A stretch of 40,347 bases of DNA. It comes from Methylobacillus sp. (GTDB lineage Bacteria; Pseudomonadota; Gammaproteobacteria; Burkholderiales; Methylophilaceae). Made by a program: the position numbers and the translations under genes. The notes beneath the pieces were generated by a model that worked only from the letters and a program-made list of their open reading frames with translations, did not search any database and was not told where the DNA came from. Shown piece by piece: positions 32,422 through 40,347 of this stretch; the first letter of the stretch is position 1; each line of letters opens with the position of its first letter. The stretch spans positions 1-40,347 of the forward strand of contig JAITML010000004.1 of assembly GCA_031277395.1 (NCBI GenBank), read 5' to 3'.

Positions 32422-33655
32422 GATCCGCACAGGGTAACAGTTGGCCATTTCCCGGTTCATCGAGTGCGAGTTGCCGCGCGTCCGCCTGTCTGGTCAGAAA
32501 CGCATCGATTTGTCGTTGATTTTCTTCGATAAAAATTGAGCAAGTCACGTAAAGCAATTTACCACCGTTTGCAAGGACGCGCCACAAGGCATGCAGCAGG
32601 CGCGATTGCTGCGCAACGAAATTTGCAATATCAGTTTCACGTCGCAACCATTTGATATCGACGTGACGCCGCACGATACCCGAGGCGCTGCACGGCACAT
32701 CCGCGAGTATGCGATCAAAAGGCTGGCCGTCCCACCAGCCTTCCGGCTTGCCCGCGTCGCCCGTGATGAGCCGCGCGGAAAGTCCGAGGCGATGCAGATT
32801 GTCGCGCGTGCGGGCAAGCCGCGCTTCTTCGCTGTCGATTGCCGTCATCGCAACATCGGCAAGCTCCAGCACGTGTCCGGTTTTGCCGCCGGGCGCACAG
32901 CAGGCATCAAGCACGCGCATGTTGTCCCGCACATCCAGCAGATGCGCGGCAAATTGCGCGCCGTAGTCCTGCACCGAAACCTCACCCGCCGCGAACCCCG
33001 GCAATTTTTCCACGGCTACGGGCTGCGCCATCATGATGGATTCCCGTCCCAAAATGCGCGCCGCGAATCCCGCATTTTCAAGCTTGTGCAGATAATCGTC
33101 GGCACTCATGCGGCGGCGATTGACGCGCAGCGTGAGCGGCGGATGCGCGTTGCCCGCTTGCAGCAGGTTTTCCCACTGTTGCGGATATTGCTGTTTGAGT
33201 TTGCTGATCCACCATTGCGGATAGGAATATCGCGCCTGCTCGTCTTGTTCGATTCCGGCCAGCACCGCTTCCCGCCGCCGCAAAAAATTACGCAGCACGG
33301 CATTCACCAGCCCCTTCGCCCACGGCTTTTTCATGGATGCCGCCGCCGTAACCGCATGATCGACCACGGCATGTGCAGAAGCTTTGCCGTATTCCAGTTG
33401 ATAAAGCCCCGCGAGCAGCAGGCAGCGCACTGTTTCATCGTCGAGACGGTTGGTAATGAGTTGTTTGAGAATCGCGTTGAGGCGGCCGTAATAACGCAAA
33501 ACGCCGTAGCTGATGTCCTGCGCCGCCGCACGCTGCTGGGGGCTGAGTTGCGGATGCTGCCAGGCAAGCTGCTCCAGCGTCTGCGCGAGATTGCGCCCAC
33601 CCAGCACCTGGCTGATGGCTTGAACCGCAAATTGCTGGCTTTTATCCAAGGTCAC
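32384..33655 (-). CDS. rsmB: 16S rRNA m5C967 methyltransferase RsmB
   Basis: This 423-residue protein methylates C967 of 16S rRNA. An N-terminal NusB-like domain (residues 1-135; LLLAGLYQLEYGKASAHAVV) precedes the SAM domain. It has VLDACCAPGGKTGHVLELA, DVPCSASGIVRRHVDIKWLR and YVTCSIFIEENQRQIDAFL, with Cys372 as the likely catalytic cysteine. The third motif is usually TCSVFPEEN, a minor difference. Its ATG overlaps the fmt stop by 4 bases, so the two are coupled. The DUF4390 gene starts inside its 3' end. Confidence 0.95.
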   Translation of the reverse strand: MTLDKSQQFAVQAISQVLGGRNLAQTLEQLAWQHPQLSPQQRAAAQDISYGVLRYYGRLNAILKQLITNRLDDETVRCLLLAGLYQLEYGKASAHAVVDHAVTAAASMKKPWAKGLVNAVLRNFLRRREAVLAGIEQDEQARYSYPQWWISKLKQQYPQQWENLLQAGNAHPPLTLRVNRRRMSADDYLHKLENAGFAARILGRESIMMAQPVAVEKLPGFAAGEVSVQDYGAQFAAHLLDVRDNMRVLDACCAPGGKTGHVLELADVAMTAIDSEEARLARTRDNLHRLGLSARLITGDAGKPEGWWDGQPFDRILADVPCSASGIVRRHVDIKWLRRETDIANFVAQQSRLLHALWRVLANGGKLLYVTCSIFIEENQRQIDAFLTRQADARQLALDEPGNGQLLPCADHDGFFYALLQKI

Positions 33656-34572
33656 GCGCCCAAACGGACGCCGCGTTCAAGTTGAATGCCTGCGAGAAAA
33701 TCACGCGCGGACAAGCGTTTTCCGCCGGGCTTTTGCAATTCGGTAACGCGCAACGCGCCCTCGCCACACGCAACCAGAATGCTGTCGTCGGCGACATCCA
33801 GAATCTCGCCCGGAGCGCCGCTGCCTGCCGCTGCGCTCGCCATCCAGATGCGCCAGACTTCGCCGTGCAATGTGGTTTGCGCGACAGGAAAAGGATTGAA
33901 GGCGCGTACCTGACGGCTCAGCTCCGCAGCGGAGCGGTTCCAATTGAGCGGCGCCTCATCTTTGCGCAATTTTTCAGCGTAGGTGACCTGCGTTTCATCT
34001 TGCGGCTCGGGTTGGAGGCGATCCAGTTCTTTCAGCGTTTCCACCATCAATCTGCCGCCCAGCGCGGCCAGCGTGTCATGCAGGTTCTGCGCGGTGTCGT
34101 TTTCGGTGATCGCCACCGCGCCTTTTTTGAGCATCCTGCCTGCATCCAGCGCGAGTACCACTTCCATGATTGTTACGCCGGTTTCCGCATCACCTGCGAG
34201 CAGCGCGCGCTGTATGGGCGCGGCGCCACGCCAGCGCGGCAGCAGCGAAGCGTGGACGTTGTAGCAGCCTCGCTTGGGAATATCCAGCACGGCTTGCGGC
34301 AAAATCAGACCATAGGCCGCGACTACCATCACATCCGCATCCAGTCCCGCGAACGGCTCGCGGCTTTGCGGTGTTTTGAGGGTTTCGGGTTGCCACACTC
34401 GCAAATGATGGCGCAATGCGAGTTCCTTGACCGGACTGGCTTTGAGTTTCATCCCGCGCCCTGCCGGGCGGTCGGGCTGGGTAAGCACCAGCACAATTTC
34501 ATGCCCGGCTTCAATCAGCGCGGCAAGCGTGGGAACAGCGAAATCGGGTGTGCCGGCGAAAATGATTTTCAT
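33652..34572 (-). CDS. fmt: Methionyl-tRNA formyltransferase
   Basis: This 306-residue enzyme formylates initiator Met-tRNA with 10-formyl-tetrahydrofolate. KIIFAGTPDFAVPTLAAL starts the Rossmann domain, LTQPDRPAGRGMKLKASPVK is the characteristic loop, and NVHASLLPRWRGAAPIQRALL carries the catalytic Asn-His pair. The C-terminal OB-fold domain begins near residue 205. The length is typical. It lies 2 bases after def and overlaps rsmB by 4 bases: the standard def-fmt-rsmB unit. Confidence 0.97.
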   Translation of the reverse strand: MKIIFAGTPDFAVPTLAALIEAGHEIVLVLTQPDRPAGRGMKLKASPVKELALRHHLRVWQPETLKTPQSREPFAGLDADVMVVAAYGLILPQAVLDIPKRGCYNVHASLLPRWRGAAPIQRALLAGDAETGVTIMEVVLALDAGRMLKKGAVAITENDTAQNLHDTLAALGGRLMVETLKELDRLQPEPQDETQVTYAEKLRKDEAPLNWNRSAAELSRQVRAFNPFPVAQTTLHGEVWRIWMASAAAGSGAPGEILDVADDSILVACGEGALRVTELQKPGGKRLSARDFLAGIQLERGVRLGA

Positions 34573-34574
34573 TG

Positions 34575-35078
34575 TTACATCGTCTCGCGCAGGCGTTTTT
34601 TGAGTTTGTTTTTAATCCGCCCCTGCTTCAACTGCGACAGATATTCCACGAACACCTTGCCCTTGAGATGATCCATCTCGTGCTGTATGCACACGGCGAG
34701 CAGACCTTCGGCCTCAACCACAAACGGTTGACCGTCGCGACCCAGCGCCTCCACCGTAACTTTTTCGGCGCGGCACACCATTTCGTAGATGCCGGGGACG
34801 GATAAACAGCCTTCTTCGCACATCTGCTCGCCGGAACTGGCGGTAATGCGCGGGTTGATAAAAACGCGCAACTCGGATTTGTCTTCGCTGATGTCGATTA
34901 CAATAATCTGCTCGTGAGCGTTGATCTGCGTGGCCGCGAGACCAATACCGGGCGCGGCGTACATGGTTTCCGCCATGTCGTCCACAAGGCGGCGAACGCG
35001 CTCATCCACGGCGTTTACAGGCTGGGCAACTGTATGCAAGCGCGCGTCCGGATAATGAAGAATATTCAAGATGGCCAT
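34575..35078 (-). CDS. def: Peptide deformylase
   Basis: This 167-residue metalloenzyme removes the N-formyl group from new proteins. The three motifs are present: [16 protein letters not shown] (Cys ligand) and QHEMDHLKG (two His ligands and catalytic Glu). The start [14 protein letters not shown] is typical. It heads the minus-strand run def-fmt-rsmB-DUF4390-ntrY-ntrX and is divergent from the LysM gene across 91 bases, where a perfect short palindrome lies (35126-35142). Confidence 0.97.
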   Translation of the reverse strand: MAILNILHYPDARLHTVAQPVNAVDERVRRLVDDMAETMYAAPGIGLAATQINAHEQIIVIDISEDKSELRVFINPRITASSGEQMCEEGCLSVPGIYEMVCRAEKVTVEALGRDGQPFVVEAEGLLAVCIQHEMDHLKGKVFVEYLSQLKQGRIKNKLKKRLRETM

Positions 35079-35125
35079 AAAAGCTTGATTGTTTAATGAA
35101 TTACATGCAGAATTTAAACCAACTT

Positions 35126-35142
35126 CAAGAATTACATTCTTG
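35126..35142. promoter_or_regulatory. 17-bp palindrome between def and the lysM-dprA unit
   Basis: CAAGAAT-TAC-ATTCTTG is a perfect 7-bp inverted repeat with a 3-base centre. It lies within the spacer of a possible plus-strand promoter (TTCAAG at 35124-35129, TGTTAT at 35147-35152, spacer 17). It could be an operator for the LysM gene; no binding protein can be named. Confidence 0.35.
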
Positions 35143-35169
35143 CTCTTGTTATTTTAAAGTGGGGTCAAC

Positions 35170-36342
35170 ATGAAAAAATATATTATAACGCCGCTCTTGC
35201 TTTGGTGCTTTGCCTCGGTTGCATGGGCCGATGTCATTGAACTCAAGGAAGATCATCCGGATACTTATGTAGTCAAAAAGGGCGACACGTTGTGGGGAAT
35301 TTCCTCTCGCTTCCTGAAAGACCCTTGGCGCTGGCCGGAGGCGTGGAAGATGAATCGCGCGACTATCCGCAACCCGCACCTGATCTATCCCGGTGACGTG
35401 ATTTCGCTTGATCTCAACGGCAATTTCAGTCTCGCGCGCGGCACGCTCAAACTTGAGCCGGGGATGCGCGTCGAAGATCTGGAAAAAGAGGCCATCAAAA
35501 CCATCGCGCCCAGCGTGATCGGGCCGTTTCTGAGTCAACCTCTGCTCATCGAGAAAAATGCTCTCGACAGTGCGCCCAAAGTCATTGGGGCGGAAGATGG
35601 CCGTCTGCTTATGGCGACCAATATGCATATTTACGTCGCCAGCATTCTGGAAGGCGATGGCCGCAACTGGCAGGTATTCCGCCCCGGCAAGGAACTGATT
35701 GACCCTGACACCAAGGAGTCGCTGGGTGTGGAAACCGTTTATCTGGGCGATGTCAAAGTCAGAAAATACGGCGAACCCGCCACCGTGCTGGTAACCAAGG
35801 TCAGTCAGGACATCGCTACGGGCGACCGTCTCATCAAACCGGATGAAACACCGCTTAATGCCTTTGTGCCGCATGCGCCGGATCACGACATTGATGGCCG
35901 CATCATTTCCACCTACTCGGGAACGGAAGCACCAGATTCGGGGTTAAGCAGCGTGGGTCGCTACAACATCGTCGCGATCAATCGCGGTTCCACAGACGGC
36001 CTGGAGCATGGCCATGTGCTGGCGATTTATTCGGAAGGAAAAACGCTGCCGCCGGAAGTGGTTGCCAGGGATGACAGCGCCGAACGCGAAGGCTACATCA
36101 ATTTCAAACGCAATCCGGACGGCACCTTGCTGCGTGACGAGGAAGGTCGCCTCCAGACCGAAATCGGCACGCGCCGCAAGGATGGCACATACGAGCCCAA
36201 GATTGATCCCAAAGGCATCAAACTGCCGAACGAGCGTACCGGTCTGCTGATGGTTTTCCGCACCTTCGACCATGTTTCGTATGGTGTGATCATGCAGTCC
36301 GAACGCAACATTGGCGTGATGGATCTCGTCGTTACGCCTTGA
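35170..36342 (+). CDS. Secreted LysM-domain protein
   Basis: This 390-residue protein has a signal peptide (MKKYIITPLLLWCFASVAWA, cleaved before DVIEL). One LysM domain follows at about residues 32-86: TYVVKKGDTLWGISSRFLKD, then WKMNRATIRNPHLIYPGDVI. The remaining 300 residues contain no motif I can name, although the segment VGRYNIVAINRGSTDGLEHG and GLLMVFRTFDHVSYGVIMQS resemble a repeated beta-rich fold. It probably binds peptidoglycan in the periplasm. GGGGT lies shortly before the ATG. dprA begins 3 bases after its stop. LysM-dprA pairing next to def is common in betaproteobacteria. Confidence 0.88.
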   Translation: MKKYIITPLLLWCFASVAWADVIELKEDHPDTYVVKKGDTLWGISSRFLKDPWRWPEAWKMNRATIRNPHLIYPGDVISLDLNGNFSLARGTLKLEPGMRVEDLEKEAIKTIAPSVIGPFLSQPLLIEKNALDSAPKVIGAEDGRLLMATNMHIYVASILEGDGRNWQVFRPGKELIDPDTKESLGVETVYLGDVKVRKYGEPATVLVTKVSQDIATGDRLIKPDETPLNAFVPHAPDHDIDGRIISTYSGTEAPDSGLSSVGRYNIVAINRGSTDGLEHGHVLAIYSEGKTLPPEVVARDDSAEREGYINFKRNPDGTLLRDEEGRLQTEIGTRRKDGTYEPKIDPKGIKLPNERTGLLMVFRTFDHVSYGVIMQSERNIGVMDLVVTP

Positions 36343-36345
36343 TCA

Positions 36346-37434
36346 TTGGGTAATACTGATAACGCACCGCCCGCAGAGGCGGCATTATGGATAGGGCTGA
36401 GTCTGATAGACGGACTCGGCCCTAAATCATATCGCGAGCTGCTAAGCGCCTTTGGCGCGCCCGCATCCATTTACGCAACACCGCTTGGCGAGTTGCGCCG
36501 CATTGTCTCCGAAAACATCGCGCGTCAAATCAATGCCGGGCCTGACCATGAGGCGATTGGCAACACACTCGCATGGCTGGAAAAACCCGGCAATCATCTC
36601 GTTACCCTGGCGGATTCCACCTATCCGCGCCGCCTGCTGGAAATCGCCGATCCGCCCCCGCTGCTCTATTGCAAGGGCAATATCGAGTTGCTCAATCGCC
36701 CTGCTTTAGCCGTGGTTGGCAGCCGCAATGCCACACCCCAAGGCGAAAAAAACACAGAAGAATTTGCACGCGCGTTAAGCGAGCACGGCTACTGCATCAT
36801 CAGCGGCATGGCGCTCGGCATCGACGGCGCGGCGCATCAGGGAGCGCTGCTCGGTGAGGGCAGCACCATCGCTGTTATCGGCACCGGCCTTGATATTATT
36901 TATCCCGCGAAACACAAACCGCTTGCGCGTGAAATCGCCGAAAAAGGTTTGATTATTTCTGAATTCCCGCTCGGCACTCCCGCGCTCGCGCAAAATTTTC
37001 CGCGCCGCAATCGCATCATCAGCGGTCTTTCGCTTGGCTGTCTCGTGGTCGAAGCCAATCTGCAAAGCGGCTCCCTCATCACCGCTCGCCTCGCCGCCGA
37101 GCAAGGTCGCGACGTATTCGCCATCCCGGGCTCCATACACTCCCCCGTCGCCAAAGGCTGCCACCAACTCATCAAACAAGGCGCCAAACTGGTAGACAGC
37201 ATACAGGATATTCTGGAAGAGCTCGGCGCTCCGGAAAAACCCGCTCCGCCCGAGAAATCGATACAGACAAGCGACCCCTTGCTCGAACACATGGGCTACG
37301 ATCCCGTCACACTCGATGTTTTGATTGAACGCAGCGGCGAAACTGCCGAAACGCTTTCCGGCAAATTGCTCATGCTGGAACTGGAAGGCCGCGTAGCCAG
37401 CCTGCCGGGCGGACGGTATCAGCGCATCAGTTAG
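36346..37434 (+). CDS. dprA: DNA-processing protein DprA (Smf)
   Basis: This 362-residue protein loads RecA on incoming single-stranded DNA in transformation. The Rossmann-like domain shows VVGSRNATPQGEKNTEEFA, SGMALGIDGAAHQGAL, AVIGTGLDIIYPAKH, SEFPLGTPALAQNFPRRNRI and VVEANLQSGSLITARLAAEQ. A C-terminal winged-helix DML1-like domain follows (YDPVTLDVLIERSGETAETL). The start is TTG at 36346, three bases after the LysM stop; no ATG fits. An upstream MGNTDNAPP tail is short but the alignment with the family begins a few residues later (LWIGLSLIDGLGPK). It looks intact. Confidence 0.95.
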   Translation: MGNTDNAPPAEAALWIGLSLIDGLGPKSYRELLSAFGAPASIYATPLGELRRIVSENIARQINAGPDHEAIGNTLAWLEKPGNHLVTLADSTYPRRLLEIADPPPLLYCKGNIELLNRPALAVVGSRNATPQGEKNTEEFARALSEHGYCIISGMALGIDGAAHQGALLGEGSTIAVIGTGLDIIYPAKHKPLAREIAEKGLIISEFPLGTPALAQNFPRRNRIISGLSLGCLVVEANLQSGSLITARLAAEQGRDVFAIPGSIHSPVAKGCHQLIKQGAKLVDSIQDILEELGAPEKPAPPEKSIQTSDPLLEHMGYDPVTLDVLIERSGETAETLSGKLLMLELEGRVASLPGGRYQRIS

Positions 37435-37530
37435 GTTTTACTTGCAGGTTCAACTCGCCAAGGATTGGCAACCGTTAGGATGGGCGCACCGCTTTGAAAA
37501 ACACCGCTTCCTGCATCGAGAAACCGCAGA
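37435..37530. other. Short gap between convergent dprA and metF
   Basis: This 96-base stretch separates dprA from metF. I find no stem with a T-run and no other clear element, so the terminators of the two converging units are not apparent. Confidence 0.5.
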
Positions 37531-38364
37531 TTACATCCCCAGCCGCTGGTAGATGGTGCTGATGGCGCCCGCGTGATTCAGCGTGTAGAAATGCAGGCCG
37601 GGCGCGCCGCACTGGAGCAGGCGGTCGCAGAGTTCGGTGACGACGTCCATGCCGAATGCGCGCAGCGACGGCAGATCGTCGCCGAATTCCTGCAAGCGTT
37701 CACGCAGCCAGCGCGGGATCTCCGCGCCGCACACGGATGAAAAGCGCGCGAGCTGGGCGTAGTTGTAGATGGGCATGATGCCGGGAACGATGGGCGCGGT
37801 GATGCCGATACGCTGGCACTCTTCGACGAAACGAAAATAGGCATCCGCATTGTAAAAATACTGCGTGATCGCGGAATTCGCGCCCGCATCCATCTTGCGT
37901 TTGAAGTTGGCAAGATCATCCCTGGGTGAGGGCGCTTGCGGATGAACTTCGGGGTAGGCCGCGACCTCAATATGGAAATGCGCGCCGGTTTGCTCGCGGA
38001 TAAAGGCCACCAACTCGTTTGCATATTGAAATTCACCTGCAGCCGCCATGCCGGAAGGCAGATCGCCACGTAATGCAACGATGCGGCGCACGCCCATCTC
38101 TTTGTAGGTTTGCAGCAGCGCGGCGATGTTTTCACGCGTGGAGCCTATGCAGGAAATATGCGGCGCAGCGATGTGACCTTCGGCGCAAATTTCACGTATC
38201 GTTTCCAGCGTGCGGTCGCGTGTGGAGCCGCCCGCACCGAAGGTCACGGAGAAAAATTCCGGTTTCAACAATGCAAGCTGCTTGCGTGCGACGGCGAGTT
38301 TCTCCGCGCCTTCGCTTGTCTGCGGCGGAAAAAATTCGAAGCTGATCAATTTAGATCGTGTCAT
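37531..38364 (-). CDS. metF: Methylenetetrahydrofolate reductase
   Basis: This 277-residue FAD enzyme makes 5-methyltetrahydrofolate for methionine synthesis. SFEFFPPQTSEGAEKL begins the barrel. SVTFGAGGSTRDRTLETI, HISCIGSTRENIAALL and RIVALRGDLPSG follow, along with FKRKMDAGANSAITQYFYN and PIVPGIMPIYNYAQL. All family landmarks are present and the length is typical. Its start overlaps the 4TM gene by 14 bases. The order ahcY-4TM-metF is a familiar betaproteobacterial unit that regenerates methionine from homocysteine. Confidence 0.97.
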   Translation of the reverse strand: MTRSKLISFEFFPPQTSEGAEKLAVARKQLALLKPEFFSVTFGAGGSTRDRTLETIREICAEGHIAAPHISCIGSTRENIAALLQTYKEMGVRRIVALRGDLPSGMAAAGEFQYANELVAFIREQTGAHFHIEVAAYPEVHPQAPSPRDDLANFKRKMDAGANSAITQYFYNADAYFRFVEECQRIGITAPIVPGIMPIYNYAQLARFSSVCGAEIPRWLRERLQEFGDDLPSLRAFGMDVVTELCDRLLQCGAPGLHFYTLNHAGAISTIYQRLGM

Positions 38365-38755
38365 GGTCTATGGTCACGCCTTTCCCGTCGTCATCGCCAG
38401 GCGGACGACGCGGCGGCTCGCCCGGAATCAGCGTGGAAAGCAGGGAAGAAATAATGCTGTACAGTAACGCGCCCAGCATTGCCCACCAGAAACCTGTCAC
38501 CTCGAACCCGCGCAGCACCGATCCTGCGAACCAGAACAACAATCCGTTTAGCACCAGCAGGAATAATCCCAGAGTCACCACCGTAACCGGCAGTGTCAAC
38601 AAAATCAGTATCGGTCGCACCAGCGTGTTGATGAGGCCAAGTATCAGCGCCGCAATCAACGCCGCGCCGAAACCGTCCACATGCACACCCGGCAGCAGGT
38701 AGGCTACCGCGAGCAAGGCGAGGGCGTTACAACACCAAAGCAGGATCAAGCGCAT
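38351..38755 (-). CDS. Phage holin family (4TM, PF04020-like) membrane protein
   Basis: This 134-residue protein has four membrane spans: residues about 2-20, 29-50, 55-75 and 85-110. The signature ALILGLINTLVRPILILLTLPVTVVTLGLF matches the family named phage holin/4TM (written here as two motifs, ALILGLINTLVRP and LPVTVVTLGLF). A proline-aspartate tail, GEPPRRPPGDDDGKG, ends it. The role is unknown; despite the name it is a chromosomal membrane protein, not a phage gene. It sits between ahcY and metF, overlapping metF by 14 bases. Confidence 0.85.
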   Translation of the reverse strand: MRLILLWCCNALALLAVAYLLPGVHVDGFGAALIAALILGLINTLVRPILILLTLPVTVVTLGLFLLVLNGLLFWFAGSVLRGFEVTGFWWAMLGALLYSIISSLLSTLIPGEPPRRPPGDDDGKGVTIDHDTI

Positions 38756-38773
38756 GAATTCTCTCCGTTTACG

Positions 38774-38858
38774 CCCTCCCCTTCAAGGGGAGGGAAGGGG
38801 TGGGGATGGGATTTGCGGACACCCATCCCCATCCTAACCTTCCCCTTGAAGGGGAAGG
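38774..38858. repeat. 85-bp palindromic repeat element (three hairpins)
   Basis: The element has three parts. CCCTCCCCTT-c-AAGGGGAGGG (38774-38794) is a perfect palindrome. TGGGGATGGG (38801-38810) pairs with CCCATCCCCA (38822-38831). CCTTCCCCTT-g-AAGGGGAAGG (38838-38858) is a second perfect palindrome. The whole element is an imperfect palindrome of itself. Such C/G-rich CCCTCCCCTTGAAGGGGAGGG-type units are common intergenic repeats in beta- and gammaproteobacteria. It interrupts the ahcY-metF unit between ahcY and the 4TM gene. Confidence 0.85.
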
Positions 38859-38889
38859 AATTTTGGTGGGGCAACTGCTTCACTTTGCA

Positions 38890-40305
38890 TCAATACCGAT
38901 AATGCGCCGACTTGTACGGCCCTTGTTTCGTCACGCCGATGTAGGCCGCTTGTTGATCGGTCAATTCGGTCAATTGCGCGTTCAATTTTTTCAACTGCAA
39001 ACGCGCGACTTTCTCATCGAGGTGCTTGGGCAAAGTATAAACGCCGACTGGATATTTTGCAGTCTGCGAGAATAGTTCAATCTGCGCGATGGTCTGGTTC
39101 GCGAACGAAGAACTCATCACATAGCTAGGATGACCGGTGCCGCAACCGAGATTCACCAAACGACCCTTGGCCAGAAGAATAATGCGTTTGCCATCCGCGA
39201 AGATCACATGGTCAACTTGCGGCTTGATTTCTTCCCACTTGCATTTGGCTTCCAACGAGGCGACGTCAATCTCGTTGTCGAAGTGGCCGATGTTGCAGAC
39301 GATGGCTTGATCCTTCATCTTCGCCATGTGGTCGTATGTAATGACGTGGAAGTTGCCGGTGGCGGTGACGAAAATGTCGGCCTTGTCGGCAGCGTAATCC
39401 ATCGTCACCACGCGGTAGCCTTCCATCGCCGCTTGCAGCGCGCAGATCGGATCAATTTCCGTGACCCACACTTGCGCGGACAGCGCGCGCAACGCCTGCG
39501 CGGAACCCTTGCCCACGTCGCCATAACCGGCGACGACCGCGATCTTGCCCGCGACCATCACATCGGTGGCGCGCTTGATGCCATCGACCAGCGATTCGCG
39601 GCAGCCGTACAGGTTGTCGAATTTGGATTTGGTGACGGAATCGTTCACGTTGATCGCGGGGAAGCGCAGTTCGCCGCGCTCGTGCATTTGGTACAAACGA
39701 TGCACGCCGGTGGTGGTTTCCTCGGTCACGCCCTTGATCTGCGCGAGCCGCGTCGAATACCAGGTCTTGTCCGTCGCCAGCTTGGCCTTGATCGCAGCGA
39801 ACAACACAGTTTCTTCTTCCGAACTCGGCGAGGACAACACGGCCTGATCTTTCTCCGCCTTCGCGCCCAGGTGCAACAACAACGTCGCATCGCCGCCGTC
39901 GTCGAGAATCATGTTGCTGTAACCACCGTCCGTCCATTCAAAAATACGGTGCGTGTAATCCCAATATTCCGCCAGCGTCTCACCCTTCACCGCGAACACC
40001 GGCACGCCCGCCTTGGCGATGGCGGCAGCGGCGTGATCCTGCGTGGAAAAAATGTTGCACGACGCCCAGCGCACTTCCGCGCCGAGATCGACCAGCGTCT
40101 CGATCAGCACAGCGGTTTGAATCGTCATGTGCAGCGAACCGGTAATGCGCGCGCCGCGCAGCGGCTTGGTCGCAGCGTATTCCTCGCGAATCGCCATCAG
40201 CCCCGGCATTTCGGTTTCCGCGATGCGGATTTCCTTGCGCCCCCAATCGGCCAGGCCGATGTCGGCGATGATGTAGTCTTGCTTGAGATCAGTCACGGCG
40301 TTCAT
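38890..40305 (-). CDS. ahcY: Adenosylhomocysteinase (S-adenosylhomocysteine hydrolase)
   Basis: This 471-residue NAD-dependent enzyme splits S-adenosylhomocysteine to adenosine and homocysteine, relieving inhibition of methyltransferases. It has [66 protein letters not shown], the NAD loop [17 protein letters not shown] and the C-terminal KSAHYRY. An insertion typical of the longer bacterial/plant-type class is present around residues 150-190. AAGGAGAG fixes the ATG at 40305. Downstream lie the 4TM gene and metF. Confidence 0.98.
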   Translation of the reverse strand: MNAVTDLKQDYIIADIGLADWGRKEIRIAETEMPGLMAIREEYAATKPLRGARITGSLHMTIQTAVLIETLVDLGAEVRWASCNIFSTQDHAAAAIAKAGVPVFAVKGETLAEYWDYTHRIFEWTDGGYSNMILDDGGDATLLLHLGAKAEKDQAVLSSPSSEEETVLFAAIKAKLATDKTWYSTRLAQIKGVTEETTTGVHRLYQMHERGELRFPAINVNDSVTKSKFDNLYGCRESLVDGIKRATDVMVAGKIAVVAGYGDVGKGSAQALRALSAQVWVTEIDPICALQAAMEGYRVVTMDYAADKADIFVTATGNFHVITYDHMAKMKDQAIVCNIGHFDNEIDVASLEAKCKWEEIKPQVDHVIFADGKRIILLAKGRLVNLGCGTGHPSYVMSSSFANQTIAQIELFSQTAKYPVGVYTLPKHLDEKVARLQLKKLNAQLTELTDQQAAYIGVTKQGPYKSAHYRY

Positions 40306-40347
40306 ATTTCTCTCCTTGAACTTGTGACCGGAAAGAGATGCCCCGAT
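40306..40347 (-). promoter_or_regulatory. ahcY leader, cut by window edge
   Basis: Only 42 bases upstream of ahcY are visible, containing the AAGGAGAG ribosome-binding site. In many betaproteobacteria an S-adenosylhomocysteine riboswitch precedes ahcY. I cannot confirm or exclude it because its conserved core would lie outside the window. Confidence 0.3.

Noticed and set aside
38351-38755. 'Phage holin family' gene as evidence of a prophage
   Set aside because: The family name is misleading: these 4TM proteins are ordinary chromosomal genes between ahcY and metF, and no other phage gene is present.
40306-40347. S-adenosylhomocysteine riboswitch before ahcY
   Set aside because: Expected from relatives, but only 42 leader bases are in the window and none shows the conserved core, so it is not called.

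Overview
The window looks like about 40 kb of core chromosome from a betaproteobacterium, most likely in the Nitrosomonadales/Gallionellaceae neighbourhood. This rests on gene order and protein character: def-fmt-rsmB-DUF4390-ntrY-ntrX, kdsD-kdsC-lptCAB-rpoN-hpf-hprK-rapZ-EIIA-ptsH-ptsI, DUF2782-thrB opposite polA, and ahcY-4TM protein-metF. GC content is high. Nearly every base is coding, many genes overlap by 1-14 bases, and nearly all products are housekeeping proteins. I see no rRNA, tRNA, intact mobile element or CRISPR array.

Layout, left to right. (1) 1-464: the 3' end of cysA. (2) 465-1035: a gene-poor stretch with a hairpin, an inverted repeat and, on the minus strand, a relic of the C-terminal end of a Cas6-type CRISPR RNA endonuclease. 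It stops against a groESL promoter that fits both sigma-70 and sigma-32 consensus and carries a perfect CIRCE operator. (3) groES-groEL with a strong terminator. (4) 3066-3331: a dense RNA-structured region with its own promoter, a chain of hairpins with GGA-rich loops and a terminator 14 bases before the uvrD start codon. It may be an sRNA or an attenuating leader. (5) uvrD, converging on the operon DUF2782-thrB-BPSS1780-type membrane protein. (6) polA with a coupled IMPACT-family gene, a LysR regulator divergent from gdhA. (7) A minus-strand run of 15 genes from kdsD (25776) to xth (13399). It links Kdo synthesis, LPS transport, sigma-54, ribosome hibernation, RapZ and the PTS phosphorelay, followed by a DUF4870 protein, oligopeptidase A and exonuclease III. 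(8) thiO on the plus strand. (9) A minus-strand run of eight genes from def (35078) to a SEC-C/TPR/methyltransferase fusion (26895), including NtrYX. (10) lysM protein-dprA on the plus strand. (11) The minus-strand S-adenosylhomocysteine/folate unit ahcY-4TM protein-metF, interrupted by an 85-bp palindromic repeat.

The genes form coherent modules: envelope biogenesis (kdsD, kdsC, lptABC) sits with the nitrogen/carbon PTS regulators; NtrYX sits with translation-start genes (def, fmt, rsmB); ahcY and metF serve the methyl cycle.

The least ordinary items are: the structured RNA before uvrD; the cas6 relic; an HPr kinase reduced to its catalytic domain, with ptsN missing from its usual place; an NtrX whose AAA+ domain has lost its Walker A lysine, Walker B aspartate and GAFTGA loop; the SEC-C-TPR-TylF-like fusion; and a lysine/alanine-rich tail on LptC. 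I found no large undescribed multi-gene system. The RNA element upstream of uvrD is the best candidate for something undescribed.
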